Positions 1 to 11,383 of a DNA stretch of 64,000 nucleotides are shown here, one piece after another (position 1 is the first letter of the stretch; each line of letters begins with the position of its first letter). The notes under the pieces are model-generated. The model worked only from the letters and a program-made list of their open reading frames with translations, was not told where the DNA came from and ran no database searches. The stretch lies in the NCBI GenBank assembly GCA_001643675.2, contig LSRY02000015.1:1380001-1444000 (forward strand), written 5' to 3'. Both the position numbers and the translations under genes were made by a program. This DNA is from Monocercomonoides exilis (taxonomy: Eukaryota; Preaxostyla; Oxymonadida; Polymastigidae).

Positions 1-192
1 ATGAACATATTTGCCGGAAGTGGGCAATCTTCAGAAACAGCATTCACCACTGAACTGATCAATATCCAGAATGGGGTATTGCAGATGGAAAATGTTAACA
101 GGGTAATTACAATCTCCGCAACTTCATTGTTTTCTTTATCTTTCATTAATGAAATTATTCATAAATCTTTTCAAAAAACTTCATTTTCATAA
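1..192 (+). pseudogene. Fragment of a Pmp-like surface-protein gene, cut by the window edge
   Basis: The frame is open from base 1 to a TAA at 190-192. Its translation closely matches residues encoded at about 46852-47030 of the large surface-protein gene (shared stretches AGSGQSSETAFTTELIN and TISATSLFSLS), and the DNA itself is clearly similar. After that it runs into unrelated sequence, so it is a piece of a paralogue and not a whole gene. The family (pectin-lyase-like, Chlamydia-Pmp-like repeats) is known from oxymonads and trichomonads. Whether an intact 5' part exists upstream cannot be seen. Confidence 0.65.
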
Positions 193-3172
193 TAGAAAGA
201 ACAGAGATGAATCTTCTTGTTGCAATTGGAAAGAAAAAGAAGTTCACTTGGATAGCGATTGGCATGACACACTCCTCAAACATCAATAGATTAGAAATGA
301 AAGACTGATTAGAGTGCTGATCAATAAAAAGCTAAAGACTGAAAAGAAACCGAATGTGAAGAATGAGAAGAAGAGGTTCACATGCGAAGCTATGAAGCCA
401 AGGCGTCGAGGAAGAAAGTGGCTAGCAGGCACTATTTTTATGCATAAGTTAAAAAAGATTCAACATTCATCCTAACAACGATAAAGCCACTTACGAAGAC
501 AATGTTTGCCACAAAGTTCATTTAACACTTTCCTTTCATCCCAAAAAGCAATAATACACCCGAGAAGCCAATTTTAATGTCCATCCTCAGCACGCTTGTC
601 CCGTCGTGCACATTCCATTCAGCAGAGCTATCAATGGAACACTTTCCTAAAGAACAACTACTCAAATCTCTGCAAGCTTATCCATGGTTTCTTCTTCCTT
701 GAGAGCTTTCATATCAGAAAATCCTCTGCCAGAAGCTAAATATTCATTTTCATGTTAATTCGAACGTTTCTTTCCTTCTCTCAATCTCTTTTCATTCTTC
801 CTTTCTTCACCCACTCTCACTTATCAAACAAATTATCTCCTATTAATGTAATATTCTTTCCTCCATCGACTGTATTATTGCTTCCGTCATCTTCTTTTCC
901 ACTGTTTTCTTCAGCTTTGCAAACAAATATATATGCTCATTCATCACAGTTGCCGTTGAAAAATGTTCATTGCAGCTCATGGATAAAGTCTATTTGTTCG
1001 ATGCTTCGCACTCTACATACTTCAGAATTAAAAGCACTTCTTTTCATTCACTTTTTTTAAAAAGTAATAAATCCTATATTCAAAAATTGGTAATGTTTTG
1101 TGTTTTTAATAAAAGATTCACATAACATATGTGTGATTATTTTAGAAATCATAACTTTTTTATGGGTGTTTATAATTATCTTAATTCATTGTCATTTGTT
1201 AAATTAATCTCTTTCAAATATAAAATGTTAATCTATCGTTTTAAAAGCCATTGTTTGACGAAAAAAAATCGCAGAGGCTTCATCATATATATCTATCACT
1301 TTTCATGGTTCTTTTTGAAATTTTTCAATAGAATGTTTAAAACAGAGTTTTTTTTTTAGAAAAAATATGATTTCAAAAATAATACTCCAGATTCTTTATG
1401 ACTATTTTTCCTGGAATTTGCGATTATTTTTTTACCATTTGTAAAAAAAAAGTTTTCACAGAAAAACTTCAGCATTTCACGTCGCTGTCACGATAATGAA
1501 ATGTTTTAATTGCAACAACGTTATCAAATTTGAAACAAGAATTTGAAACAAAATAAAATAAACGAGGATTGTTTTAAAAACACATTTTTTGCAATTTCAT
1601 CTTTGAACAGACGAACGAAAGAAATAGTTTGAAAAATGCAAATTTGAAACGAAGCTCAACTTCTTTATATAACTTTTCAACAAGAGATCAAAACAACAAA
1701 GATTTCGATATGAATCTTTTTATCTGATATAGAAGTTTAAGCATATCTCCATATTAGAAAGCAAAAAATAATCAAACATAAACAGTCATTTTTTCTCCCC
1801 ACAACTAATCTGAACTTTTTCATTCAAATGATCTCGGCAAAGATCTGTCGATGTCCCATAGAAAAGAAAATTTATTCGAAAGCAGATGGCAATTCATTTA
1901 TATTTCAAATCATTAATAATTATCAATTCAAAAAAAATCAAAAAAAAAAGTTGTTTACATGTGTTTTGAATAAAAAAATTCTATTCGAAATTATTAAAAT
2001 AAATTAATATTGAATTGCCTGTCGACTTGTCGAGTTGTGTAAAAAATGAAAGTCTGTCATATGGGCTAAAATGCATTCACCAAAGCATTGATAAATTTGA
2101 AATTATCCATTATCAAGAATTAATCATTTCACTTTTTAAATAAAATTAACTTCATGTATTTTATGAAATAAACAAATTCACAAGATTCAGCATGTTTAAA
2201 CAAAAATGGTGAAATGTTAAAATACACTTAAATAAATGGTTCAAAATATAACGAATAAGTAACAAATACGTAAAATACAGTTGTTTTTGTGAATATCGTG
2301 ACAAAAACTCGCAACAGCAATCAGTCAAGAAAATACGAGCAAAACATTGATTGAAATATAAAAGTTCAAAATTATCAGATCATTTTTCTGATATGGTTTT
2401 TATCAAAAAAAATTTGATGCACAGTATTTTAACATGTTTATTGCTTATGTTATGAAACAGATTTGCAAGCCTTTTCGATATGAAGATGTTGAAAATAATT
2501 TGTGGTTTAAATAAAAAAGTGGTTTCAATAAAAATACTCACCCAATAAACCTGGTGTTAATGAAAATCAGGCATAAACAATTTTTTTCTGAATTATTTGA
2601 TACCAATCAATGTTTTTTCTCAATCAACATTTGTGTTTTCAAATTTTTTTCGCATTTGAAAAAATAAATAAATAAATATTTAGGTCCTTCTTTCAAATAA
2701 AAACACAATCATTAAAATTGATTATCAAAATTTAGACTATTTTTTTCAGCAAGAAGCAAAAGTGAATAACAAATGAACGATGATGCTAATATTATTTTTT
2801 TAAAAAAAAACTGAAAAATAAATAATGCTAATAGATTTATCAAGGACTGAACACAGCCTCAACTATGAAAATAGTGCATGACATTGTGCCATAGATATAT
2901 AATACATAATGAAATTAGAAAACAAAAAAAAACAAAAAAAATAAAAAATAAAAAGAAAAAGAAAAAAAGAAAAAAAGAAAAGATAAAAAAATATCAAAAA
3001 CTTAAAATCGCTAATTTGTTAACAACAAATAAGCATATCAATAAAAATATAAAACATCAGCCAAACTGGTTTAACTTATGAATAAAATCAAAATAGAAAA
3101 AATAATAAGCATGTGACTTTTCTTTGTCAAAATTTATTAACAACAATCACTGATTTCACTCCTCCATTTTTC
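193..3172. other. AT-rich stretch with no supported gene
   Basis: Short frames here (for example 752-1060, 1129-1359 and 2878-3081) are low in complexity or shadow a MITE and show no recognisable domain. Bases 193-1060 are somewhat less AT-rich than the rest and may be unrecognisable remains of the surface-protein gene at the left edge. The only structured item is the MITE at about 1127-1391. Confidence 0.6.
1127..1391. mobile_element. MITE of the TGGGTGATTATTTTTGAAA family, diverged copy
   Basis: The left end reads like GTGTGATTATTTTAGAAATC followed by TAACTTTTTTATGGGTGTTT. The right end contains ATGATTTCAAAAATAATAC, its inverted partner. The same ends bound the better copy at 41545-41807 at a nearly identical spacing (about 265 bp). 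It has no coding capacity. This copy is the most diverged of the three in the window. Confidence 0.5.
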
Positions 3173-6100
3173 TCAGTAGTTCCGAGACCTTCTCTTCCTG
3201 ACAACAACAATTACGATAATCACAACAACCACCACAATCACAACAACCACAATAGGAACAACAATAGCAACCACAGTTCCTGCATTTGACTTCTTCTTTT
3301 CTGGTTCTGGCTCATCTTTCGGTTCTTTGTGCTTCAGGTATTTTTCATACACATCTTCAGGAGCAGCCTTTTCATCTGTTGCTCCCACAATCCATCCTTT
3401 GTTGTCATCGTTGTAATTCTTCGCAAACTCAAATGCACCATCTTTTTTGCTGAACTTATCAAAGTCTTCCGCAATAATGCACAAAGATGCCACTGAATTT
3501 TCTCCTTTGTTACTGTCCAACTCAAGTTTTCCTTCACCTGGAAGTTTCAAATTATCAACTGCATCTTTCACTTCAATGAGAATAGCTCCTGCCTTTCCAC
3601 TTGCTGCTTCACACGATTTGAATGAACATTTCTTTTCTCTTCCCATTTCCACTTTTGAACCATTATCAACCATCTTGATCATAACACCTGCAGACAATCC
3701 CTTCGATGATTTCACATCATTCATGCTCAACCCTTCTATTTTGACACTCGATGCTTTCTTATCTGAATCTTTTATGCTTATTGCTGCTCCATCTGTCACA
3801 CTCACTTTATTGATCTCAACTGTATCTAATTTGACTGAAGAGGCACTTTCAATATCAAACATTGAATTTTCGAATTTCACTTCATTATCACCTTTGCATT
3901 CAATATCTTTCATAGAAAGTTCTCCTTCTGTCACTTTCACAAGATGGATTTTCGCAATTTCTTCATCATTTGTGGGTGCGTCTGGCTTTGGTCTCACAAA
4001 TTTGCAGTTCACAATACTCAACTTAGCATTTTCACAGTCTGCAACAATCAACGAGGATGTCTCGGCATTTGATTCCTTTGTCTCATCAAATGATAGTGGG
4101 AATTTGAAGGAAATTCCTCTGAACTCAACTTCACTCTTGCATGTGAACAAATGACCACTTGATTTAGCACTGCAATCAAGAGTAACTTCTGTCTCAATTT
4201 CTTTTTCTGATTCTTCTCCATTTGTTTTGGTTACACCAACAATCGTTATCAATGATAATTTCTCAAGTTCAACAGCTTCAGCTTTGATTGGTTCATTCGT
4301 TTTGATGATGTTGATCTTGAAATTTTCTCCTCCAACACCAACTCCTAACAAAATGTACGCTGAATCCAGTTTTTTCTTTGGGTTGTCATAGCTCAATCCA
4401 TCTTTGCTATCATCTGTTGCTCCTTCACTTACATACACATTTGTAATAGGATCAAAATACACTTCTGTGAAATCAACTTCATTAGCATTATCTGCTCCTT
4501 TTGCAACAACAAAGCCTTCATTCGTTCCTTTCTTGTATCCAGATGCAAAGCTTTTCTTCATTGCTGCCGCAATCTCTCTGTGAAGGCTGACTGGCACATC
4601 CAAATATAATCCTGTGTTCTTTTCAGCATTCGAAGTTGTTTCTGCCTCTCCTGCCTTGCAATTAGTGAAAACCAAATTATCTCCTGTTTCTGGCCATGTC
4701 AGTTCATCTGCATTTGTTACGTTTTTCATCTCCAGATATATTGCTCCTGATTTCCCTTTTGAACATGTGCAATTTTCAAATGTTGTTTTACCAGTGTTTC
4801 CAATGGAGAATGTGCTTTCTGCATGTTCGCTCTTAACAAATAATGTTCCGGTTGTTGCAGTTGTCTCATTTTCCGATTTGCATTCTGTGAATGTGCATGA
4901 ATCCAATTTCACTGAAATAGCAGCTTCTTCTTTTCCAACAATTTTCACCACAGCACTATCTTTTGATGTGATCTTCTTCAGATTCAATGATGTCAATGAA
5001 ACAGTTGTTATTGTTCCATCAACTAAAAATGGTGTTGTTGAAAATTTCACTTCGTTATCCGATGTGCATTCGACTTTATTCATTGTCAGTGTTCCTGCAC
5101 TCACTTTCACAAGGTGGATTTCAACTGTTCCATCACCAGTATTTGAAAGCATCCCATCTGAATGGGAGGCTTGTGTTGGTCTCTTAAACTCGCAGGACTC
5201 AATTGTTAGTGATGTTGATTCGCTTCCTGCTGATATCAATGCAAATGGTCCTGTAACATTTGAATCAGTTTCATCATCATCATCTTCTTGTTTTGCTGGA
5301 AAGTCAAAAATCAAATTCTTGAATGTCACTGTCTTTTGACAGGTGAATAAATCCTTTTCAGATACATTGCCACAATCAATCTCAACTTTAGTGTCAGCTT
5401 CGTTTCCAGTTTCCTCTGCTTCCACCACTCCTTCGATAGTAATTCCTGTCTCTTTTGAGAATGTCACAGCTTCTGCTTTAAGGACTGCTTGGTTGGAATT
5501 TTCTTTTTCTTTTAATATTTTGATGGAAAATTCTCCTAACCCTTTTGATTTCTCTAATAATTCATAAGCTTTTTTTATTGTTGAAAATGGTTTTCCTTTT
5601 GTTCCATCAGCTTTGTTGTCGTCGTTTGCTCCACTTTGAACATATGCCTCATGTGGATCAAAATATATTGCAGTGAAATCTATGTCTTCACTATTTTTTC
5701 CCTTAGCTGCAACAAACCAGTCATTTGTTCCTTCCACATAATTTTTAGCGAATTGCTGTTTCATTGCTTTAGCTATGGCCTGAAGCTTGTCATCAGGAAC
5801 TTCCAAGTATAAAAACGTTTGTTTCTCTGATTCAGCTTTGCACCCACTAATCTTCAATTTTTCTTCCTCAGGCCATATCAGTTTTTCTGCACTTGAAATT
5901 GCTGTCATTTTCAGATATATCCCCCCTGATTTCCCTTTGGCACATTCACACGAAGTGAATGTTGTTGCTGCATTTAAAAATCGTTTGCTTTCGGAAATAT
6001 TAAACGTACTTTCTGATTGATTACTTTCAACATACAATGCTCCACTTGTGGCATTCGTCTCTTCTGTGGATTTGCAATTGATAAATGTGCACCCATGGAC

Positions 6101-6922
6101 ATTGACTTCAATCTTTGCATCACTTTTTCCCACAATTTTCGCCACAGCACTTTTACTCGACTCTATGTTCTTAAATGTTGATGCAATCAATGTGACTTTT
6201 GTTGCATCCTCAATTAAAAACGGAGTGGTTGAAAACTTTGCAATATTGGTTTCATCCTTGCAAGATACTGCCTCCATGTTGAATTCGCCTGCTTCCACTT
6301 TCACCAGATGAATACCGACAACACCTGTTTCTGCTTCCGTACGCACAAAATGGCATGCACTAATTGTTAGATTCGGTGACAGCTTCGTTGATTCTGTTGT
6401 CGTAACTGAATGATCAGTTGACTCTGTAGCTGAATTCTCTTCATTTTTGACTAAACGAATAATTGCCCATGTGCTTTCTTCATTAGATGCATTCCCAAGT
6501 GATGATGGATATATAAACTTCAGATGCTTGAAAGTCACATTTTGCTTACAGTTGAATATATCCTTGCTCGAACCAGTATCGCCATTTCCTTCAGAAAGAT
6601 ATGTACAGTTTATTTCAACTAACTCAATAGTCTTATTTTCAGTTTGTTTTCCCCTGATCATTAATGAAACGTTTTTATCAAATGCATTCATTCCTGCAAC
6701 TAATGCATCACTTCCTTCTTCTTGCTTAATAACTGTAATGATGCATCCTTTAGCATTTTCATCTGTAAGATTATTATATGCCTCACTAATCTTTCCTGCG
6801 GGACTATCTTCTGTTCCATTTCCATTTTTCCCGCTTTGAACAAACACTTCTTTAACGTCACCTTCTTCGTTATCTGCATATATGGAAAGCACAACTTGCA
6901 AAAATACTAATTTCAGAAACAT
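3173..6922 (-). CDS. Secreted, membrane-anchored protein with three tandem ~420-residue modules
   Basis: The start is taken as the ATG at 6922-6920 because it opens directly on a signal peptide (MFLKLVFLQVVLSIYA); the frame is open slightly further upstream but only with TTG. The product is about 1249 residues and ends in TGA. It has three tandem modules, each opening with a V(F/Y)V(Q)SG-type motif (VFVQSGKNGNG, AYVQSGANDDN, VYVSEGATDDS) and each carrying HLVKV and C-T-F-x-x-C-K-S strands. These regularly spaced short beta-strand motifs fit a pectin-lyase-like right-handed beta-helix. The C-terminus has a proline/acid/lysine spacer, a valine/isoleucine-rich transmembrane helix (about residues 1215-1240) and a short basic tail (RKRRSRNY). 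So it is probably a type I surface protein with a minimal cytoplasmic tail. Its ligand or role is unknown. N-glycosylation sequons (N-x-S/T) are frequent. No intron was seen. Confidence 0.85.
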   Translation of the reverse strand: MFLKLVFLQVVLSIYADNEEGDVKEVFVQSGKNGNGTEDSPAGKISEAYNNLTDENAKGCIITVIKQEEGSDALVAGMNAFDKNVSLMIRGKQTENKTIELVEINCTYLSEGNGDTGSSKDIFNCKQNVTFKHLKFIYPSSLGNASNEESTWAIIRLVKNEENSATESTDHSVTTTESTKLSPNLTISACHFVRTEAETGVVGIHLVKVEAGEFNMEAVSCKDETNIAKFSTTPFLIEDATKVTLIASTFKNIESSKSAVAKIVGKSDAKIEVNVHGCTFINCKSTEETNATSGALYVESNQSESTFNISESKRFLNAATTFTSCECAKGKSGGIYLKMTAISSAEKLIWPEEEKLKISGCKAESEKQTFLYLEVPDDKLQAIAKAMKQQFAKNYVEGTNDWFVAAKGKNSEDIDFTAIYFDPHEAYVQSGANDDNKADGTKGKPFSTIKKAYELLEKSKGLGEFSIKILKEKENSNQAVLKAEAVTFSKETGITIEGVVEAEETGNEADTKVEIDCGNVSEKDLFTCQKTVTFKNLIFDFPAKQEDDDDETDSNVTGPFALISAGSESTSLTIESCEFKRPTQASHSDGMLSNTGDGTVEIHLVKVSAGTLTMNKVECTSDNEVKFSTTPFLVDGTITTVSLTSLNLKKITSKDSAVVKIVGKEEAAISVKLDSCTFTECKSENETTATTGTLFVKSEHAESTFSIGNTGKTTFENCTCSKGKSGAIYLEMKNVTNADELTWPETGDNLVFTNCKAGEAETTSNAEKNTGLYLDVPVSLHREIAAAMKKSFASGYKKGTNEGFVVAKGADNANEVDFTEVYFDPITNVYVSEGATDDSKDGLSYDNPKKKLDSAYILLGVGVGGENFKINIIKTNEPIKAEAVELEKLSLITIVGVTKTNGEESEKEIETEVTLDCSAKSSGHLFTCKSEVEFRGISFKFPLSFDETKESNAETSSLIVADCENAKLSIVNCKFVRPKPDAPTNDEEIAKIHLVKVTEGELSMKDIECKGDNEVKFENSMFDIESASSVKLDTVEINKVSVTDGAAISIKDSDKKASSVKIEGLSMNDVKSSKGLSAGVMIKMVDNGSKVEMGREKKCSFKSCEAASGKAGAILIEVKDAVDNLKLPGEGKLELDSNKGENSVASLCIIAEDFDKFSKKDGAFEFAKNYNDDNKGWIVGATDEKAAPEDVYEKYLKHKEPKDEPEPEKKKSNAGTVVAIVVPIVVVVIVVVVVIIVIVVVRKRRSRNY

Positions 6923-7900
6923 TTTCAATTGATGTTCTTTTCTCAATACAATCAAAGATCTACGAATGTATAAATTGTAAAATCATTATTGGAATTTATG
7001 GTTCAAAACATACTTCGTATTTTTTGGTATTTTTCGAATTATCATTATTTTATTTTAATAATCGAGTTGAGAGAATATATTCGTCAATAGTATTCATTAA
7101 AAATATCTTTGAAACAATGTTATTAACAAATGAAAATCTCTGTTTCAATTTTTCTCTATCATTAATATTTTACTTTTCACTGATTGTTATATGAACATAT
7201 CTGTGCACATTCAAAATACTGCACTTACATGTTGAATTGCGTATGTATTTATCAAATGAAAATATCCTTCAAAGATTTAATTTGATTCTTATGAGTTATG
7301 CAATTATCTGTTTTTTTATATAAAGTGAGTTATCGCACATAATGGAAATGTATTCAACAAACATTGTATTTGAAGGATCCATTTTAATGAGATGATTTCA
7401 TTTTTGTTAGACTGAGTTCACATGAAAAAAAAAGAATCTATTAAAGAATTATTCTTCTTTTTGAATGAGAATGCAAGACTTTTAATGACATGATAGCAGA
7501 AATAGTTAGGAATAAAATGTTGTTTTTTCATAAATAAAAAAATCATGCCCCACTTTCGTTGTGATTTGATCATGAATGTTATCAAAATGGGATTATTAGA
7601 AAATGAACTGTATCCGAAAACACATACAGTTAATGATATTGTCGCTGCAAAAATTCAATTTTTGAGGAAAAATCTCATTTTGCATTTAAAATTCGATCAA
7701 AACTCAAATGAAAGAATGATTTCAAAAAGGATTAGCCAAATGAAATAAAATCATAAAAGCAAAAAAGAAAAGAAAAGAAAAGAAAAGAAAAGAAAAGAAA
7801 GAAAAATCCAGTTTCTTTTTCATTTTATTTTTTTAAGATTCAACAATTGTGTGTATCTTACAAGTTGAATCTATCTTTTGCATTTCTAGTTCATAAAATA
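6923..7900. other. AT-rich intergenic region
   Basis: No supported gene. The small frame at 7545-7748 has no recognisable motif. The upstream region of the surface-protein gene on the minus strand lies here. The only clear feature is the AAAAG microsatellite. Confidence 0.6.
7761..7800 (+). repeat. (AAAAG)n microsatellite
   Basis: About eight tandem AAAAG units lie in AT-rich intergenic DNA, with imperfect units at both edges. Confidence 0.85.
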
Positions 7901-7910
7901 CATCATTCAT

Positions 7911-9442
7911 TTGCTCTTTTATCGTTTCAAACTTCTTCTCCAAATCCTCATTCCTCAAAGTGAACCAACAACTTTAACAAAAAGAGTATGGAATTGTGGA
8001 ATTGTTAACAACCTGACTGCCAAAGCTTGGCTCATCTTCATCAGTTCTCTTTTCATTTTCCCAATGATATACGTTTCGCTCTTCCTTCTCTTTTCAATTT
8101 TTTTTTGTGTGCGCATTTTCTCGTATCATTCAATTCATTCAATTATCGTTTTTGTTTTCATAAGATTTCTTATGAGTTTTTTCATTTTTTTCGTTGTCTC
8201 TTTTCTCAAATATCGTTCTTTTCTCATCCAAATCATCTCTTTTGTGCAAATTCTCTTTCCTTCTCTTCTCAAATCAACTTTCAACTCAAATTTCATATCC
8301 AAACATCTTCGAATCCCAAATGCAACCTTAATTAAATATCATTCTTTTTTTATCATTCGCATTCATCGTATTCCCCACATTTGGGTTCTTTTTTCTGTTC
8401 ATTTCTCTTTATTCACATTTCTTCTTCGTTGCTTGCTTTTTCTCTCAATCAACTGCGCCATGATCAAAATCAACTCAGGACAGATGAACCAACAAACTAC
8501 CACAGATAGCGGGATCATTGGAAGAGAACAAGAAATCTTCAAGAGAATATTTATTCGTTCAGATACGTCAAAGGAAGTATTTGAATATGATTTCTCAGAA
8601 CTAACCAAGTTTCTATTTTTATTGGAAGAAAGCCCTATATATTCAATTGTGGAGGAAGATGAAGAAGTCACTGATTGATTCAGACTCCCCAGACTCTTCT
8701 CCCTTCATTTCTAAATCATTTTATTCTTCCTCTTCACTTCTTCTCACTTCTTCCCCTGCTCGAAATTGTACTTCGCCTCTTGGTTTGCCTCCTCTGCAGC
8801 TGCTTTTTCTTTCGAATCAGCAGCCGCTCAATCAAAACCCCAACATAATCTTTTTCGTGATCCTTCTCTTCATTGCATTCAGCAAAGTTCTCCATCTGCT
8901 CGAAGAGCTCCATTCTTCTTCTGATAAAAGCGCTCCTTCATTCTTCTTTTCCACACTTAACTCCTTTCTCTCTCTCTCTTATTGTCCTCCGGCACCAATG
9001 AAAAATGTCTAAATCCACTCAAATTCTGTGGATGAGTGAAAAGTTGGGAAATTTCACATTATTTGGCACCTGCAACTGCACAGCGATTGAGAGAAAGAAT
9101 AAGTGCAGAACAAGAATATATCGACAAGCACATCGCAATAGCGAGTGAACATGAGCTGAGACGATGGCTGAACGGTACTGGTACCAGATGGAGAGCAAAA
9201 GGAGAAAGATGAAGCTGAAGAAGATAATGGGAACGTTGATGATGAAGAAGTTTAAGAACAAGGAGAAAGAGATGATGCCTTGGAGATGAAAGAGTGTATT
9301 GATGCGATGAGCGAATGAGGTGAAGGAGAAAAAGAAGAGGAAGATGAAAAAGAGGAAGAAGAAGGTGAAGAAGAAGAGGAAAAATTGCACGAATATTTTC
9401 ACAGAAAGAAAAAGGGTAGAAGCGATGAAAGGGAGCAAACTC
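7911..9442. other. Decayed, low-complexity region with a surface-protein remnant
   Basis: A + strand frame (7911-8678) begins with the motif TTLTKRVWNCGIVNN and then becomes F/S/I-rich low complexity. The same TTxTKRVWN motif lies on the minus strand at about 9480 at the end of the broken Pmp-like gene. Pyrimidine-rich DNA on the + strand at 8030-9000 is followed by purine-rich DNA at 9160-9440. No frame here looks like an intact gene. I read it as the remains of two oppositely oriented members of the surface-protein family. Confidence 0.3.
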
Positions 9443-10270
9443 TCACAGTCTCCTTTCAGAAGTTCTGGCATTCCACACTCTTTTTGTTTGGGTTGTTGAG
9501 CCACATTGCTGGAATGGAGATTGTGTGATGCTGCTTCCATTGAAGAATGCATCGTTTCCTCTTCCATCAGAAGGGGTGTTTCCATCGAAGAAACAGAACG
9601 TGATGAATTTTATTTCATTCAGACAGGAAAAAGTTGAAATAAAATTGATGGTAGCACCTCCATATGTAAAAGAGTCAGTCAATTTATTATCAATAAATTG
9701 GCAATCAGTGACTAAAAATTGATTTGTTTTATTTTCTGGAGGATCTGAAAATGTCAGAGAACCAGTTGAATCATCACATGAATTTGAAATGCATTTCAAT
9801 TTGATGAGCAAGAATTGGCCATCCAAAGAAGCATCAATAATTTTAAAACGCTGCCCAGTTCCATAAATTCCCGTTAATTAACAATTTTCCACTTTATTAT
9901 CAGAAAATGAATATTTGGAAGATGATTGTCGGTCATCAATATAAATTGCACCTCCGCGAGTTGCAGAACAGTTGTGAAATTGGACAATGTGATGTTGATA
10001 TTTTTCAAATGCCCACAATATAAAGCTCTGCAAAGATTTGTATTTGAACAATGAAAAAATGAACATAAAGTGATAATGAGATCTGCATTTGTGCATTCAA
10101 CATGAAGTGCACAACCGGATGAAGAGCCACCAGATGAATCTTTCCATTCTCACCATTCAAAACGATGGCTGTTAACATCAAAAAAAGTCAATTTTCCATG
10201 TTTCTTTCTTTGAGATGAAGATCCTTCGTATATCACGGAAGCTTTTGAAAAATCGTTGAAAGTGGAAGAA
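9443..10270 (-). pseudogene. Broken Pmp-like surface-protein gene
   Basis: Minus-strand frames joined across one TGA, one TAA and one frameshift give motifs typical of the pectin-lyase-like family: a W-x-E-W-K-D then SGGSSSGCALHVEC segment, a C-S-F-F-H-C segment, FHNCSATRGGAIYIDD, then VTDCQFIDNKLTDSFTYGGA. These match the intact gene at 44884-52644 in order and type (there EWEDCTSPQGGALYV). The stops lie at about 10160 (TGA) and 9880 (TAA), and the frame changes near 9990. The copy has no signal peptide or membrane anchor left and ends near the KRVWN motif. It is a fragment, not a working gene. Confidence 0.7.
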
Positions 10271-10710
10271 GCACGCTAAGAGAAAAAGAAAGAAGAAGCG
10301 ATCGAGAGGCATTGAGATGCGAAGGGAAGTGGAAAAGAAAATGAAAAAGAACATGTAAATGAAAATTCAACGCACTTCCAAAAGTTTAAACTGATAAAGT
10401 GATAAACAGCAAATACATTTGATAAAACATAAGCATGCAGGTACCTAATGAACATTGTTGCACAATCAATGGGCAATAACTTTAATGAAGGAACAATTCT
10501 TTCAGAATAAATTCATTGATATCAATTTATGGGAAATGATAAAAAATGTGGAATTATTTATTCCTTCATGAAAAAAACTGAGCCTTGTTCCAAACTCTTT
10601 CTGCCATCATATCATTATAAGCCTTCTATTCCAATGCAAAATAATAAAGAATATAAAAAAAATATCGAAAATAACAAATGAAAATATTTTGTGGAACAAA
10701 ATTCATTCTT
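10271..10710. other. AT-rich intergenic region
   Basis: No supported gene. A minus frame at 10276-10476 is F/S-rich without motifs. It may be a further worn part of the adjacent broken surface-protein gene. Confidence 0.5.
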
Positions 10711-11071
10711 AGTGTGTCACAAATCCGGGTCATGTAATAAATACGGGACAATGCACAAAATTCAGCTTTTATTTAGCTTTTCTCCCATTCATTTGTTTCA
10801 AACTAAATAAAAGAGACATTTGAAGTTATGATAATTGCTTTTTTTATTTTACAGCATATGCAAAAACCATTTTTCTTTATTTTTTATTTCAAACACAAAA
10901 TATGAATAAAAAGTGTTTTTGAGAACACCATAACGTTTAAAAAGCAATTCTTATAACTTCAAATGTCTCTTTTATTTAGTTTGAAACAAATGAATGGGAG
11001 AAAAGCTAAATAAAAGCTGAAATTTGTGCATTGTCCCGTATTTATTACATGTTCCGGATTTGTGACACACT
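10711..11071. mobile_element. Foldback MITE with ~140-bp inverted repeats
   Basis: The left arm starts AGTGTGTCACAAATCCGG and the right arm is its near-perfect reverse complement, ending at 11071. The match continues for about 140 bp on each side with few mismatches, leaving a short AT-rich loop around 10860-10930. The total is about 361 bp with no ORF. The terminal CAGTGTGTCAC-like bases resemble Tc1/mariner ends. No clear TA duplication was seen at both sides. Confidence 0.75.
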
Positions 11072-11178
11072 GTTGTTCAAAATTTTGTCCCAAATGTTCA
11101 TCGTTGAAATCTTTTGAAATAATATTTATAAAAACATGTTTAATTAAATGTGGGTATCAAATATAACAAGCTTTTCCG

Positions 11179-11245
<67 letters not shown>
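11179..11245 (+). repeat. Uninterrupted poly(A) tract of 67 bases
   Basis: A pure run of A lies just 5' of the broken pogo-like transposase. Its length may be affected by sequencing error. Confidence 0.8.
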
Positions 11246-11248
<3 letters not shown>

Positions 11249-11383
11249 GTTAACAAAATATTTCAATTTTTATTTTATTCGTATTTGAAAAGATTGAAAA
11301 TGCGACTGAAAATGAAGAATTCAAAATATATGAAAATCATTCATCAAAAAAAAGAAATCTCTTGATAAACGGAATAATAATTC

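Noticed and set aside
752-1060. 102-residue S/L-rich + frame
   Set aside because: No motif, no intron or signal-peptide context, and low-complexity composition.
9019-9585. 188-residue minus frame with phenylalanine-rich helices
   Set aside because: The F-rich part is the complement of a purine-rich tract, and its 5' part overlaps the better-supported Pmp-like frame.
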